Shown here: one piece after another, positions 10,540-22,785 of the stretch
Layout of the letters: each line of letters starts with the position of its first letter
How positions within the stretch are numbered: the stretch's first letter is position 1
DNA from: Embiotoca jacksoni
Lineage: Eukaryota; Chordata; Actinopteri; Embiotocidae
Reading direction: 5' to 3'
NCBI GenBank assembly: GCA_022577435.1
Contig: JAKOON010000032.1
Coordinates: 2,428,047 to 2,492,046 of the forward strand
Length of the DNA: 64,000 bases
Translations under genes and position numbers: made by a program
The notes under the pieces: generated by a model
What the model was told of the DNA's origin: nothing
Seen by the model: the letters and a program-made list of their open reading frames with translations, nothing else
Databases searched by the model: none

Positions 10540-12012
10540 GTCAAGGAGGCTTAGCTATGTGTGCCCCCGTAGCTTTGTTTACATAACCCAAGGGATTCTG
10601 GGCTTTGTCAACTGTCACTGGGTCAGAAGTCATACTCCATAAGGCAGTGTGTTAAGGCAGTAAGGCAGGGACCGATCAACAATAACCAATAATCCAAATG
10701 TTTGATTAAGTATGCTTTAAGTTACAGTCCAACTTTGGCTCTAATTATGACATCAGTGGACATGCAAAGTCAGAAATGAGTGGATCACATTATAAACCCT
10801 TACAGGAAACATGTGTTTTGACACAGCTTTACTCTCTGACATGACTCCTTCAACACTGCAGTGTGGAACACAACCACCTTCTGAATGTAAAAACGTCCCC
10901 AACTGTCCAAGACCACGTAAAACTTAGCAGCTATATCAATGTCTTAAAGCTGCACAGATCAATAACTCTTATATTAACAATTCATGAAGTGACTATGTGA
11001 AAATTAAGCCAAATACTTCTCTCAGGAGTTGGAGGAGATCAGACCAGAGATTAAAGAAAGACTGAATATTGAACTGACATTTGCCTGAAATGTCAGTTCA
11101 ATAGTTTTTTGGCCAGAAACAAACGTGATAATGTAAATGGTGTATTTACTTCAAAATAAACAAATTCATTACTTCCTGAATGAAGCTTTAAATAAACTTG
11201 ACAACATACAAGTCAGGTGTCTGATATAGAATCTGTTAATTATTTATTCATATATGTCCAAAGTACAATTTAAGAAACATCCCAATAAGTTAAAAATGTT
11301 CCAGTTCCACTCATCCGTGTTTCCTCTCTTAAAATACTTTCAAGCAAGAATAAATGCACATTTCCTGTATTTAAACATCAACTTGTGTAAATGCTTTTGC
11401 CATGTTTGATGATTTACATAACTTTTCACACACATGATGGTGCAAACTCGTATCTCTCTTTTCTGTGAAAAACGGCACCTGTGTGGTTTTCTGAAATTTA
11501 GTTATATAACAGATATACAGTATTTCATAGCACATGTTCCTGTCTCCTGATTAAAACAAATGAAAATGAAACCAACAAACTAGCCAGACAACAAATATAA
11601 TGGAAATGTTCCGTCTTTCTAAAATCTTGCAAAGCTTCAAGGAAGTGCTGTCCACAGAAGTTTGAGGCCTTTGGCCTCTTTTTGTAGCAGGAATTGAGTA
11701 TAAGGCTGCAAAAAGGCCGGAAAGCTCTCTTCTCTTCATGTTTCTGCTTCTTGCCTTATAGAGGGTTTCCATAGCATTTCAATTTATAGATTTACAATAA
11801 TTGTTTTTCTAATTTAGAGTTTTTATAAAGGCTTTGAGGTTGTGCCCTAAAATAAAACATTTGAAAAAATAAATAAATGTATGATTAAAGTACATGTTGG
11901 GAAAGCTTGCCGTGTGTTCTCAGTAGAAAGTCCTCAACAATCTTTTTAATCAACATTTTATTTGCTTTGCCAATAATGAGTTAAATTATGTTTTTTCTGC
12001 GACAGATTTACG
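10539..12012. other. Unique intergenic DNA with one perfect hairpin
   Basis: AT-rich, no gene signature. A perfect 16-bp inverted repeat with a 5-base loop lies at 11067-11103. Confidence 0.4.
11067..11103. repeat. Perfect inverted repeat (16-bp stem, 5-nt loop)
   Basis: TATTGAACTGACATTT at 11067-11082 is the exact reverse complement of 11088-11103. The loop is GCCTG. A run of T follows at 11105-11110. Too short for a normal miRNA precursor; it may be a cruciform or a fold-back remnant. Confidence 0.8.
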
Positions 12013-12160
12013 CAGTGGTGGACAAAGACGTTTTCAGATCCTTTATTTGAAGTAAAAGATTTACATTGTAAAGTATAATTACTTCATTACTAATAAAAGT
12101 CTTGCATTCAACATCCCGTAGTTAGAATATCAAAAGTAAGGCAAAAATGAATCCTCATAA
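12013..12160 (+). mobile_element. hAT-type element fragment (CAGTGGTGG end)
   Basis: Begins with CAGTGGTGGACAAAG followed by TCAGATCCTTTATTTGAAGTAAAAG. The same terminal pattern marks the element at 31757-32548. Only one end is recognisable; the other boundary is not visible. Confidence 0.5.
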
Positions 12161-13390
12161 ATGTTACAAGAAGCCCCAACTTGTTATCATTGTTTCAAAC
12201 TTATAACAAGAACATTAATGTTGAATAAGTGAACCCTCTGGTGGTATCTGGTCAACATCAGCACTGCAGTGTGAGAGCTTGGAATCTGGGAACAGGGCCT
12301 CCAGTGAGGGACGAGACAGAAGCAACTTAACAGGTAGTCGGTGGATTTGTCAGAAAAAGAAATAGTAGTGGTCATGCCAAAAGTATGTAAGCACAAGTCA
12401 TACTAGTTTAGATGTAGAAGAGGTAGAGCAGGGGTGGTTGGTGTGAGTATTGATGGGAATATTGAGGGGATGCCAGGACTGCTGTTGAGCCTTCCCGATG
12501 AAACACCGGTGAAGGGAGATGCCCACTTGATAACCACAGTTAGAAACACTCTCAGCATGTTGTTGAGGCCTTGTACGATAGTGTCTTATTCGGGTGTATG
12601 AACATAGCATGCCTAGTGTTGGCAGAGCATCCTGTGAATTATAAGGGAAGACAGGTAGCAATATTGAGACAGATGACCCTTACGGTGTTATTCAGCGTTA
12701 ATATTGTACTTTTTGTGTACTATAAAACAAAAAAACAGAAATTAAAACTTCATTTATTATTTATACATTTGTCTTAAAAATATGACCAGATCTTTATCAA
12801 AGATACAATGAGGAGTGAAAACTATATATTTTCACTCATAATTCACAAATAATAGTATTGTTCTTGTCACCATCATCCAAAAAGGCACAGTGTTGGTTTG
12901 TGAACCTCGTTGGTTAATGGCATAACGGAAGCTAACTGGAGTTGGGAGTTGGAAAACCTTGACTCCAATCAGTGAAACAAGAATGGAGGTGAGGGAACAG
13001 CTCTTCATCTAGAGGGTGGAAATGTTTTCCAAAGTTTATCAAAGTATTTTTTTGAGCGAGGTGTCTGTCCAGCTGGTTTAAGAATATAGGCGACTGTATC
13101 TTTGATGCTGCTTGTCTGGAGGATGTCAAAGTCACACAAAGGAGCCTTTATTGTTGTAAGCCTACAACGTCATAGACTTTTTGTATTCCTTATTCCCATC
13201 ATGGTCATGACATCTGTATCCAGAAAAAAAGCCTATTTCATAATTCCCCTTTTTTTCCCATCTAAAGGAATTTTAAACATGCAAATTAGTTGTGTGTCCA
13301 TTGATTTTACTACCTATTTTGTGGGCTCATCAGGCATTAGAGGCTGTTTTGTTTGCGATCAAAATGAATGAATCTCATTACACAAATATT
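12161..13390. other. Unique intergenic DNA
   Basis: Short frames on both strands lack domains, splice logic or codon bias. No promoter or repeat recognised. Confidence 0.35.
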
Positions 13391-13394
13391 TACC

Positions 13395-13831
13395 CATCAC
13401 CCTGTTATAACTCCTCACCTCCCTCCTCTCACCCCAGCCTCTGACCACCACCACCGCCGCCGCCTGCATGCGTAGCCTCCTCCTCCTCCGCTTTCCCCTC
13501 CACCCTGCTTGCGCCAGAAATAAGGTAAAGCCCACATCTTGCATGCCAAAAACCCTCCGTGGGGCCATCATCCATTCCACGGCTGCATCTGTCATCCGTC
13601 AAAAAAAACCACTCTTTATGTTATTTGTGGACGCCCCGAAAAGCATCCATGTAGCACACACACACACACGTTGCACTGTACGGAGCCGAGGCTATACCAC
13701 ACCTGTCTGGAGCATCGCATTGACTCATTACCTCTGCCTTCACCGGGACTGATGAGAGATGTGAAATCGCGTTATCATCAAAATGCACTGTGCTGCATGT
13801 TGGATCACATCTTGCTTGCAAACACATACAC

Positions 13832-13880
<49 letters not shown>

Positions 13881-14500
13881 GCCACATGCATAGGTTCTGT
13901 GAGAGGTATCGTTGCGGCATGCTCTCATAACAAAAGAATGAGCAACACATGCATTCACCCTCCCCACTGAACACGTGTAGCTTCACTAATTATGCATTAC
14001 GTAGAGGTAAAGAGGGGATCATCACAGTGGTGGTAAACACCTCTCATAATTATAGTATTCCTGTGTCTGAGGCACTCAAGTTTGGGTCCTCATGACCATA
14101 AGGCTTTTATTTAACAATTTAAAATGTATTATTAGTCTTTATTGATACCTACCTGCTTTTACCTATAGTTCAATAGCAGCCTAACTGAGAGATTGCGGAG
14201 GCTCTATAATAACCCAACAGAGAGCAGGCAGTGTAGGGACTGATGCAGCAGGCTGCACCAGGAGCCCCTGACAGGTTGTGTGTGTGTCGTTGGACAGAGA
14301 GCCCTCACATGTTGCTGCCCCCCTTCTGTGTTGGAGTGGAAAAGGGAGGAGGGCTTTAAGGAGGAGCTGTTGGCCTGGCAGTGACCGAAGAGGGGGTACG
14401 GAAGACAAGGTGATGCAACTTCCAATAACCCAATATTGGCGGAAAAAAAAAAACGTGGACTACAAGGCTGGAGCCAAAAGACGCGAGACTCACCTCCACG
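13395..14500 (+). promoter_or_regulatory. Pyrimidine/GC-rich region, possible weak promoter and first exon
   Basis: CTCC/CCG-rich DNA at 13410-13510 is followed by a CA repeat (13841-13878). Near 14436 lies an E2F-like TTGGCGGAAAA. An ATG at 14413 opens 29 codons (MQLPITQYWRKKKNVDYKAG...) ending at a good donor, CACG/gtaaga, at 14500/14501. It might be a first coding exon in phase 1, but the protein is not recognised and the AAA run looks low-complexity. Confidence 0.25.
13841..13878 (+). repeat. (CA)n microsatellite
   Basis: About 19 CA units after a CATACA-rich lead-in. Confidence 0.9.
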
Positions 14501-14913
14501 GTAAGAAGCAACGCCTTTTCACAAGAGGATGAGGAAGTATGTGGTGTTTTTTTTATGTATGTTTCCTGCCTTTTAGCTTAATAATAGGCTGGTGGTCAGC
14601 ACAGCATGGACTGTAACGTGGTTAAATGCTTTTAAAGGAGCAGCTTTGTGTTTAATGTGAAGGCAGCATGACAGTTTGTTAGGAAGAGAAACACTCAACA
14701 ATTGTCTTTTCTATTAAAGGTGATACCAGTTTAAGTTATTCATAGTTTGATGCATAATGTCTCAAAGCTCATATTGAACGGCAGCAAGGAGAAACACGTG
14801 GCACTAGTTGTGGCCTCCCCCTTGTTATGACCACTTATGGTGGGGAGGGGGGTGGGAGGTGAAGGGGGGGCATTTCCGTGTTTAAATATTCTTTTTTAAT
14901 CACTTCCTGTCAA

Positions 14914-14978
14914 GTTATGTTATGTTATGTTATGTTATGTTATGTTATGTTATGTTATGTTATGTTATGTTATGTTAT
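14914..14978 (+). repeat. (TTATG)n pentanucleotide repeat
   Basis: Thirteen tandem copies of TTATG, nearly perfect. Confidence 0.95.
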
Positions 14979-16452
14979 ATAGCAGCATCGTTTTCTGTTT
15001 GACAATTAGAGTGAAGGTGATCATAAGATAGGCTACTATATAGCTGTGTAGTGAACATGACATTACACTGCACAATATATTATTGTAGAATATAATATTA
15101 CAGAATTAATACAAAACTTAAATGGCAATCACTTCTATAATAATCATAATTATCTCAATATTACAGCCAAATCAACAATTGATTTTGGACAACTATTGCT
15201 CCAGCATCGATATTAAATGTTTGATGAACATTCATTCATAACAGACACACAAAACATAAACGATGGAATGACTGCATACTAATTATAATTCCTTAACTCT
15301 GATCATTGGCTTATTGATCTGTGTCATCTTTGATTCATGGAGCCTAAAACTGAATCAACAATTATACTAAAAGAAATACTTGTAGAATAAAATAAAATAA
15401 AATAATTCATGTAATATTAATTTGACTCTCTGCATCATTTCTTAAGTCTAAGGAAATACCAGCAGTCTGTTTAGTCTTTTTAAATTTGTGTTATGTATAT
15501 AGTGCTGTTATGATCATCATATTTTAGTTGAGGATTCATTTGGATATAACTAACCGTGATCAGTGATTTTTTTTGTGTGTGTTCATTTTATGCCACGATT
15601 AAAGTCTGAGCCCATCATAGTTTTATAATAATACACATACACCTAATGGCAGACATTGTTAGGGTTGGACATTTGAACATATAAATACCACCTTTGACCA
15701 CCAAATGGCCTTAAGATGATAAGTGACACGAGATGAACAGTTGGTGGCGCTAATTCAGCACTCATGTCATTAAATCAGAGCAGGAGGAGCCACAACAAGA
15801 TGGCGTCATTTAAAGCGCGCCAGTCAGTCCTGACATGATGTGGAAATGAGGGGGAAATTTTGATGGAAATCTGACATTTCTGTTAGTTTCATACAGTTAC
15901 TTTAAATAGATTAATGAAAATTACGTTAACAATTAATACAATAACAAAATGATTGCCGTCAGTTCAATCAAGTGCAATCAGGGAACTATGTAATAATTAG
16001 AACAGGCCTGTATGTGTGTAAGTGTTTCACATGGAAAAGGTACCTGAAAAAGGACATTGTTGGTACAGATTTAAAGTATCTGATGAATACATCCCTAATG
16101 ATGAACAAACATTTTTGATAATGATCCCTAACACCCATTTCTTGTTACTAATCAACTTTTTATGTAATTTTTATCAAGCAAGCTGTTATTAATAATATAA
16201 AATTAATGAAAATATTTTTAAGAAACAAAAAAACAAAACAAAAACATGTCAATCACAATTTCCACAATTTGACTTCCTTTTTTCTGACTGACAGTCAGAA
16301 AATATTTACTCTACAAATATTCTCATTCCAGGAACTCAAAGATTTTGTTCTGTATAAAATGTTCTGTCAATCAGTGAAGCACCTCATCAACTACACTTGT
16401 AGTGCAGCAGATTATAATGTAGCTGTGGTAGGCTGCAGTCAGGGACAGTTAA

Positions 16453-16792
16453 TAGAGCTGAAACAATTAGTGGATTAAATAATGAAGTTATGAACAGAGC
16501 AATAATAGGTAACAATTTGCAACATCAAATCAATTTTCAAGTCAGGTTTTCAGCACAAATGCAATCGTTCCACCTCCACAAAGGACAGCTTTTGATAGTT
16601 TACTCTGTTTTATCAAATTTTAAACTGATCAGTTTTTGACTGTAAGTTGAACAAAACAAGACATTTAAATGAACATGAACATGAAATGTGATGAGCATTT
16701 CTATTCTTTGGCACTTTATACCTCAAGTGAACAATTGATGAACTGAGAAAATATCCTGCAGATTAATTAATTATGAAGATAATCACTAGTTC
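16453..16792 (+). mobile_element. hAT-like non-autonomous element (GAGCTGAAACAATTAG family)
   Basis: Starts GAGCTGAAACAATTAGTGG, contains GAACAAAACAAGACATTTAA and GATGAGCATTTCTATTCTTTGG, and ends with GATTAATTAATTATGAAGATAATCACTAG. This order matches a very common fish repeat as I remember it. Related fragments lie at about 23960-24105, 31130-31300 and 56360-56425. The target duplication is not clear. Confidence 0.5.
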
Positions 16793-17514
16793 CACAAGTG
16801 ATAATTATTACAGTTTTTTGAAGTAAGTCATTTTTCATATGTGAATGCAGTTTAAACCCTGCCATCAAAAAAAGTAAGACTGTGTTCTATATGTTTCACT
16901 TTTATTCCTATAACATAATCAAACAGGTTGTGGACCCAAAGGTAAAAGTAGGCCGTGTCAACAGAAGCTGTGCATGCATGAATGGCAGTAAACCCTGCCC
17001 CCATCACAGAGGCACACCTCCCTCTTCCCTCCATATCCTCACCAGCACACAGGAGCGCCTTTCTTTCATCCAGCCCTCAAGTTTTCCGTGTGCTCTCCTT
17101 ATGCAGTGCTCTGTTGGCCAGTCTGTGTTTAATCTAAAAAGACTCCTTTACCCTAATCATAACAGTTTAGTTATGAACTCAGTTATGAAAGCCAGTAAAA
17201 GAAAATCTACAAGAAATACATCAAAAGTACTTAAACTTGAGTGTTTCATGAAAGTATCATCTTTTTAAAAGAAGCCTTCTTTATTTAGATTATTTAATCA
17301 CAAATTAAAGATGATAAAGATTAATAATATTGATAATATTGAATATTTTTACAGTGATATGCAGTTTTACTCATGGGTAGACAAGGCACTAACAACTGAA
17401 TTTATTTATTTAGTATTTATTCACTGCTTTTATTATAATTTTTTTTCTCTAAAATAATTATTTTTATCTATCTTATTTTATGTATACATATTTGCAAATG
17501 TTTTCAAATTGTGT

Positions 17515-17602
17515 GCACCTTTTTTGTGTTTCTATGCTGCTGTGACGACTAAATTTCCCCACTGTGGTATTAATAAAGTCTAAATCTAATCTAATCTAAT
17601 CT
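17515..17602 (+). mobile_element. LINE 3' end with short repeat tail, + orientation
   Basis: ACTAAATTTCCCCACTGTGG followed by TATTAATAAAGTCTAAATC and (TAATC)n is the typical 3' terminus of fish CR1/L2-group LINEs, which end in short tandem tails rather than poly(A). Upstream sequence is too decayed to translate. Confidence 0.5.
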
Positions 17603-17711
17603 GAATCAATTGCTTCAACAAAGCGATTTCTTTATGACATCACTGATTCATAATTTATATCGTGTGCATGAGTTTCGGTTCACTTTGCCTTTAAGTGACT
17701 AGGATTCACAT

Positions 17712-18010
17712 ATAGGTTAGGTTAGGTTAGGTAGGTTAGGTAGTTACTTTATTAATCCCCGAGGGGACATTTTTTTCGCTACAGCAGCATACAGAAGCAA
17801 CAAGATAATAATAGAACAATAAAATAGCAGTAAAATTTATAAAATATAAATATAAAATATAAAATGCACAGTATATACAGTGTATACAGTACAGTATATA
17901 TCTATATATATTATATACAAACAACCAAAAACACAGTCAACAGTATTATTTTGCCAGAGGTGAGTTATTGTACAGTCTTATTGCGGTCGGCAGGAATGAT
18001 GATATAGTGA
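17712..18010 (-). mobile_element. LINE 3' end with (ACCTA)n tail, - orientation
   Basis: Read on the minus strand, the sequence ends in AATGTCCCCTCGGGGATTAA and TAAAGTAACTACC, then ACCTAACCTAACC. This is a second LINE 3' end facing the first one. GCGGTCGGCAGGAATGAT near 17982 (+ strand) is also typical of these 3' UTRs as I recall them. Confidence 0.5.
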
Positions 18011-19400
18011 AGTTTAGCAGCAGAGGCATGCCAAACACAAGCACCATGAAATGTCTCTTAAGATTTGCCTTTAAGAGATGCCTTTATTAGAACTGTGGAC
18101 TACGGCTGAAAGGACTTTGAGTCATTGGCTGTGATTGGTGACATCAACTGCCAGATTATTGACTAATAAGGGGAAGTAGTAGTAGTGGGAACTTTTAACA
18201 CTGGGGAAGTAGGAAAGTCACTTCCACCTTAGGGTGTTTTCATGTTAAAGCTTGGGATCATGAAGGTTTCAGAGATACAGTCTGTGGATTCAGAACTTGG
18301 AAGCTCAGTACTGTCAGCGTCTCTGTTATTCTGCGCCTTGAGCCATACATCCCCCATGTGGCCAAAGCACGTCCCAATGCTATACGCCTAAAATGAAATG
18401 CGGTACTCGTTGTGAAAAAACAATAAAGAATTATCATGCACAACTGTGGTTGCCCTCAGCTATATGGAGCTTTTTAGCATCTTTCAGCAATATGTTTTGA
18501 TTTCACAGCTTTACTGTTTTGGTTCATTCTCACCACACCAGCGGGACCAGACAGCTGGAAAAAGCTTTGATAAAACCAATGTTTGGTAGCTGCCCAAATT
18601 TAGCTGGTTAACACACCATTTAAGATTTGGTGCAAACAAAAACGGAGCTAAAATGAGGGAGAATATTAGACTTAAATTTGTTTGGTGAACAGAAACACAA
18701 CTCTAAATGACTGCTAATGTTCATCTGCATCTTCTGGGTGTGCAAATAGTTAATTGTTTGCTAACACCTACATTATAAAAACATTAATAATATGGTCGCC
18801 GTTGTATTTCATATTTGTTTTGCTGCCTCAGAGTGTCAATTGTTGATAGAAAATTTGTAGCATATTTGTAATAGTGTCAAATATCTGTAATGGTGGAATT
18901 TTCCTATGGCTTCTATCAGACGGTTTTCACAGTGAGCTCTTAGGTATTTCCATGTTATTTTGTGAAGTATTGGTCTGGATGTCTGGATATCTGGTATGCC
19001 CAAATACTCCTGGACTAGAGGTGGAAGAGGGTGAGTCTGTGAAACACATTGAAAGAGTTGAAGAAAAGCAAAAGAAAATGCAGTTATTGATGACTTTATG
19101 TTTTTACCATCCCTAATATAGTTTTTGATGAGTCATCTATTGACAGGTAGTGTGTGGCATCAGTTTTTGATAAATACTTCTACCTAAATAAGCTTAAAAT
19201 AAATACAATATTAGCAGCAATACAATATTACCAATAGGTTAACTTTATATCACAGTTCTTTGTACTTAATAGGTGGCTGCTTTGATCACACATCTTCAAA
19301 GTTAAATACAGTAATGGTGCTTCTAACTTATCCAGGAAAGCTCACTGAAGAGAGGAACAGCCAGGAGAATAGTCAGAAAGGTGCAGTGTGGGGTGAGATC
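18011..19400. other. Unique intergenic DNA
   Basis: No gene or clear transposon recognised; short frames only. Confidence 0.35.
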
Positions 19401-19419
19401 TATCTACAGTATGTGCTGC

Positions 19420-19438
19420 CATCACTAGGGGGCACCAA
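19420..19438 (+). promoter_or_regulatory. Lone CTCF-like site, + orientation
   Basis: CCATCACTAGGGGGCACCA matches the CTCF consensus core (CACYAGGGGGC) with one weak upstream position. It points opposite to the 7.8-9.7 kb array. Binding is predicted, not shown. Confidence 0.4.
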
Positions 19439-20016
19439 AGCACAGCTCAACTTTGCTGTTTGGAATTAGTTGTGTGGTGCGCCATCTCAAAGTGGTTTCA
19501 GCCATGAAACATCAGGTGTGTTTTGTACCCAGTCTGAGCAGAAGTGTTGCCTGGTCTAACTCAGAGCTAAAATTATCTACAGGGCCATCAGAGGAAGCTT
19601 ATCTGGTTGGAAAACTACCCATTGTGGCAACATTCCTTCTGCATAGCTTCATCACGTGTGGCAAAGCATGACAGAAATGAAACCTCCTTAGTGGAAATGT
19701 GTCATTTGAAGAAGAACGGACAAACACCTGTAGCGTGAATTATGGTGCAGCATGCTGGTAAATTTGATTTCCTACTATTATAGTAAGTTAAACTGTAAGT
19801 ACTTATTTAAAATAAAAACTACAACAAAAGTAGCATATTTTATGGAACATATTTATTCACTATATCATTTAAAGTAAACTTACCTGAAAATGGACTTTTA
19901 AATTGAAAAGAAATTGTTCTGACAGTTGAAAAAAAAAAAAAAAATCTACTTTTTTGTTGTCCTGCAAAGAGTAAGTTGACAAGATAAATATCTTGTATGT
20001 ACTTCACTTGCAGAAC

Positions 20017-20049
20017 TGCAAGTCTGTGTGTTTAGAACACAGACTTGCA
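20017..20049. repeat. Inverted repeat (13-bp perfect stem, 7-nt loop)
   Basis: TGCAAGTCTGTGT at 20017-20029 pairs exactly with 20037-20049. Confidence 0.75.
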
Positions 20050-22596
20050 CAGTGCACCTTGACAGGTTATTTCCAAAACACTTGTTGTGGTTTACGTGTT
20101 AGCTAACATTTGCCTGGACTTGATGGGCCTGTATACCCGGGCCAAGTTGATTGGTTGTTACGTTGTGGGAGGTTTAAGGCACAGGGTTAGGATCAGTTCG
20201 GGAGATTGGTCAGAGACTTGTCAAACATGTGTGCTGTGTTGAAAGTCTAGTTATAAGCACAAAAATACTCTGTTATTGTTACAGCACATCGTGCACTCAC
20301 CTCCCATTGTCAACAAGGTAGCTACTTTAGTGGCTAGTTTTTTTTAACCACTCAATTATTTGCAAACTGCAAATAATCAATCTAGGAGGTGCAGACGTTC
20401 ATCTGTTTGCTCACCAGCGAATATGTATGCTCCATTGTTACACTGTGTGTCGCACTGTGTGTTGAAGATGACATCACTGTAGTTACATGTGGCGTTGCTA
20501 TAGTAACCGCAGGCCCAGTAATACTTTGAAGTGTGAAAGCCATTTGTGATTTGATATTTAGGCTGTTTGTGATGTGATGTATTTGTGATTTGTGGTGCGT
20601 TTGATTGTTATTGTCTGTGGTGTTGTTTCTGGGCCAAGGTCTCGTTCCATTTGAAGATAGGAGAGGTCAGTCCCTGCTCGGGTGTATATGCGCTCGTGTG
20701 TTTTTGTTATATCAGCGGCTATTGATTATCATCAGCATATGCCTTTGAAAAGGTTTGCTCGGCTCTATTTTCACTGTCCTATCCTCTGTTCAGCAGTGAT
20801 TCTAGCTCAGTTGGATTGGCAGAGCATTGAGAAAAAGCTCAAATTGTTTTTATTTTTTTTTTTTAAATTCAGTAGATTTATTGCTATTGATAATGTGTTT
20901 TTTGTGTTTTTTCTGTGCCCTCCTTCAAGTCCAACTTGTCTTTCATTGCAGTCATTGCTATTTTAAATGGCACTATTAAAAAAAAACCATCACGATCCAT
21001 GTGCTTCATATTAAAATCCCATATCTTCTCATTCACAATGCCATTGCCTTATTGTAAGAATTCTTATTTTTTTGTCCAAAGTGACACAGTTTGCTGGCTC
21101 TATTTACTGGGTGTTGAACAAAGGTCGAAGCGTAGTTACCGCTGCTTTGAGAGCCATCACAATTTCTTTGTCGTTTGTCGTTTGCACAGCGTGAGAGAGG
21201 GGCTGTCTATCATGACAGACCAGAGCTGATGGAGTCCCAATCACACTGCTGCATATGGACTTTATTGATAATAGACACAGCTGCTTTGCAAGCCCAACAA
21301 TATGATGCATTGTAAACATGGCTAGCAATAATGGATGCTGTTTTGTCTTGAAACCACTGTGTTGTACTTCATGTCAGACCGGGGCCGAGGGCTCTCATGC
21401 TGCTACAATGTAGATGTGGTATGCAAATCAAAAACATCTCTTATGAGTGTAGGATTACAGGGGGCTGGTGTTGCATCTTTCTGTTCGATAAAGGAAAATG
21501 ATTAGTGAGTCCTTCTTGCATAGTGTAACCACAATTGCTCCAAAGATGGCTTAGCAACCTTTAAAAATGGCAGCTAAACTATTTACAGTATCTTTCGGTT
21601 GTGTGCTTTGTGACTTGCAGTTCTTTGACTCGACAGGTTGTCTTGTCCCCAGAAAATGGGGCCCCAACAAAGACATACTCATAATGGTTAATGTATAACT
21701 GTGATATTGTCCCATTTTCTTTTACTGGTTCTAATATGTCATTGAGGTCAAGAGGGCTGACCTAAAACTGCATAAACTAAAGCCTCTTTTTTTTTGCTGT
21801 CTCTTTGTGATGGCATTGCGTTAAGTCTCTTTTTATATGTCAGAGCTTGAGAAAGGACCTTTGACTTTTGCTCTCCCTACAACATTGTCGCCTCCATGTA
21901 GTGATCCGTCACTTTTTGAACTCATTTAACTTTAAAGACTTGGAAGGCCAAGGGGTTTAAAGACAAGGCAAGGACAGGCCTTAAGAGAAATGAGACTGAG
22001 GTTAGGGTTTTGCCTGAACAGATGTAGTTTGTCCCAACTCATTAAAGGAATATCATTAGCTTTACAGGTATTTGGCCACAAATCAAAGTGTTTGAAAAAC
22101 TGTAGTCAGATGCTTGCATTATTAAAAGGTATTACTTCATCCCCTGGCATCTATGACTGTCTGTACAAAATGTCATGTTACTCATGTTAACAGATGTTGA
22201 CGTATTTCAATCTGGACCAAAGTGAACCCGCTGACAATACCAATCCCCAGAACCTTGTAGTGGCTAGTTTGTTTGGAAAAAATCTGTAGCATAAGTACAT
22301 TTTCATCATTCACCTCCATTAAACTGTTTATTACTTTACTTATATTTTCAATGATGAAATATCATGTCAGGAGAGGAGTATTTTATTCCTAGTTCCTTAA
22401 TTGACTTCATTACAGTCTACTCACACAAGTTTATTAAACAAAAACAGAACAACTCCATTATACTTGAAAGGTAGCCTCATACAAACATAATTAGACCTTC
22501 AATTTTGTAAGAAGTTCTCTCAGACACCTTTTGACCTACAGCCGAAGTGAAATATACACCAATTATATTGTTAGAGGCCTTACTTGATATTTGTCT

Positions 22597-22650
22597 GTTG
22601 CTGTACAGCAACTTCAATAAGTTGGTGTTTTCTATGGAAGTTGCTGTACA
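22597..22650. repeat. Compound palindrome and hairpin
   Basis: GTTGCTGTACAGCAAC (22597-22612) is a perfect 16-bp palindrome. TGTACAGCAACTTC (22602-22615) also pairs exactly with GAAGTTGCTGTACA (22637-22650) across a 21-base loop. One arm can thus pair with either of two partners. Confidence 0.8.
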
Positions 22651-22785
22651 TCATAATGTGGATTACATTTAACTCAGGTAGTGAAAAGGGCAAGTACCAA
22701 CTGTGCAGAGTGGCCACCTGTCCTGGAAAACGTCTTTCTCTTCCTCTGCGTTGACTAGCTTGTGCTAAAAATCTGTTTGAGAATA

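Larger units (their letters stand above)
19440..22780. other. Unique intergenic DNA with two notable inverted repeats
   Basis: No coding gene. A 13-bp hairpin lies at 20017-20049, and a compound palindrome/hairpin at 22597-22650. Frames such as 20682-20966 are low-complexity hydrophobic read-throughs of T-rich DNA. Confidence 0.4.

Noticed and set aside
15725..15743. Possible CTCF site ending GGTGGCGCTA
   Set aside because: The normally invariant A before the G run is T, so the match is too weak to list.
17715..17741. Telomere-like GGTTAGGTTAGG
   Set aside because: The unit is GGTTA, not TTAGGG, and it adjoins a LINE 3' terminus, so it is best explained as that element's tail.
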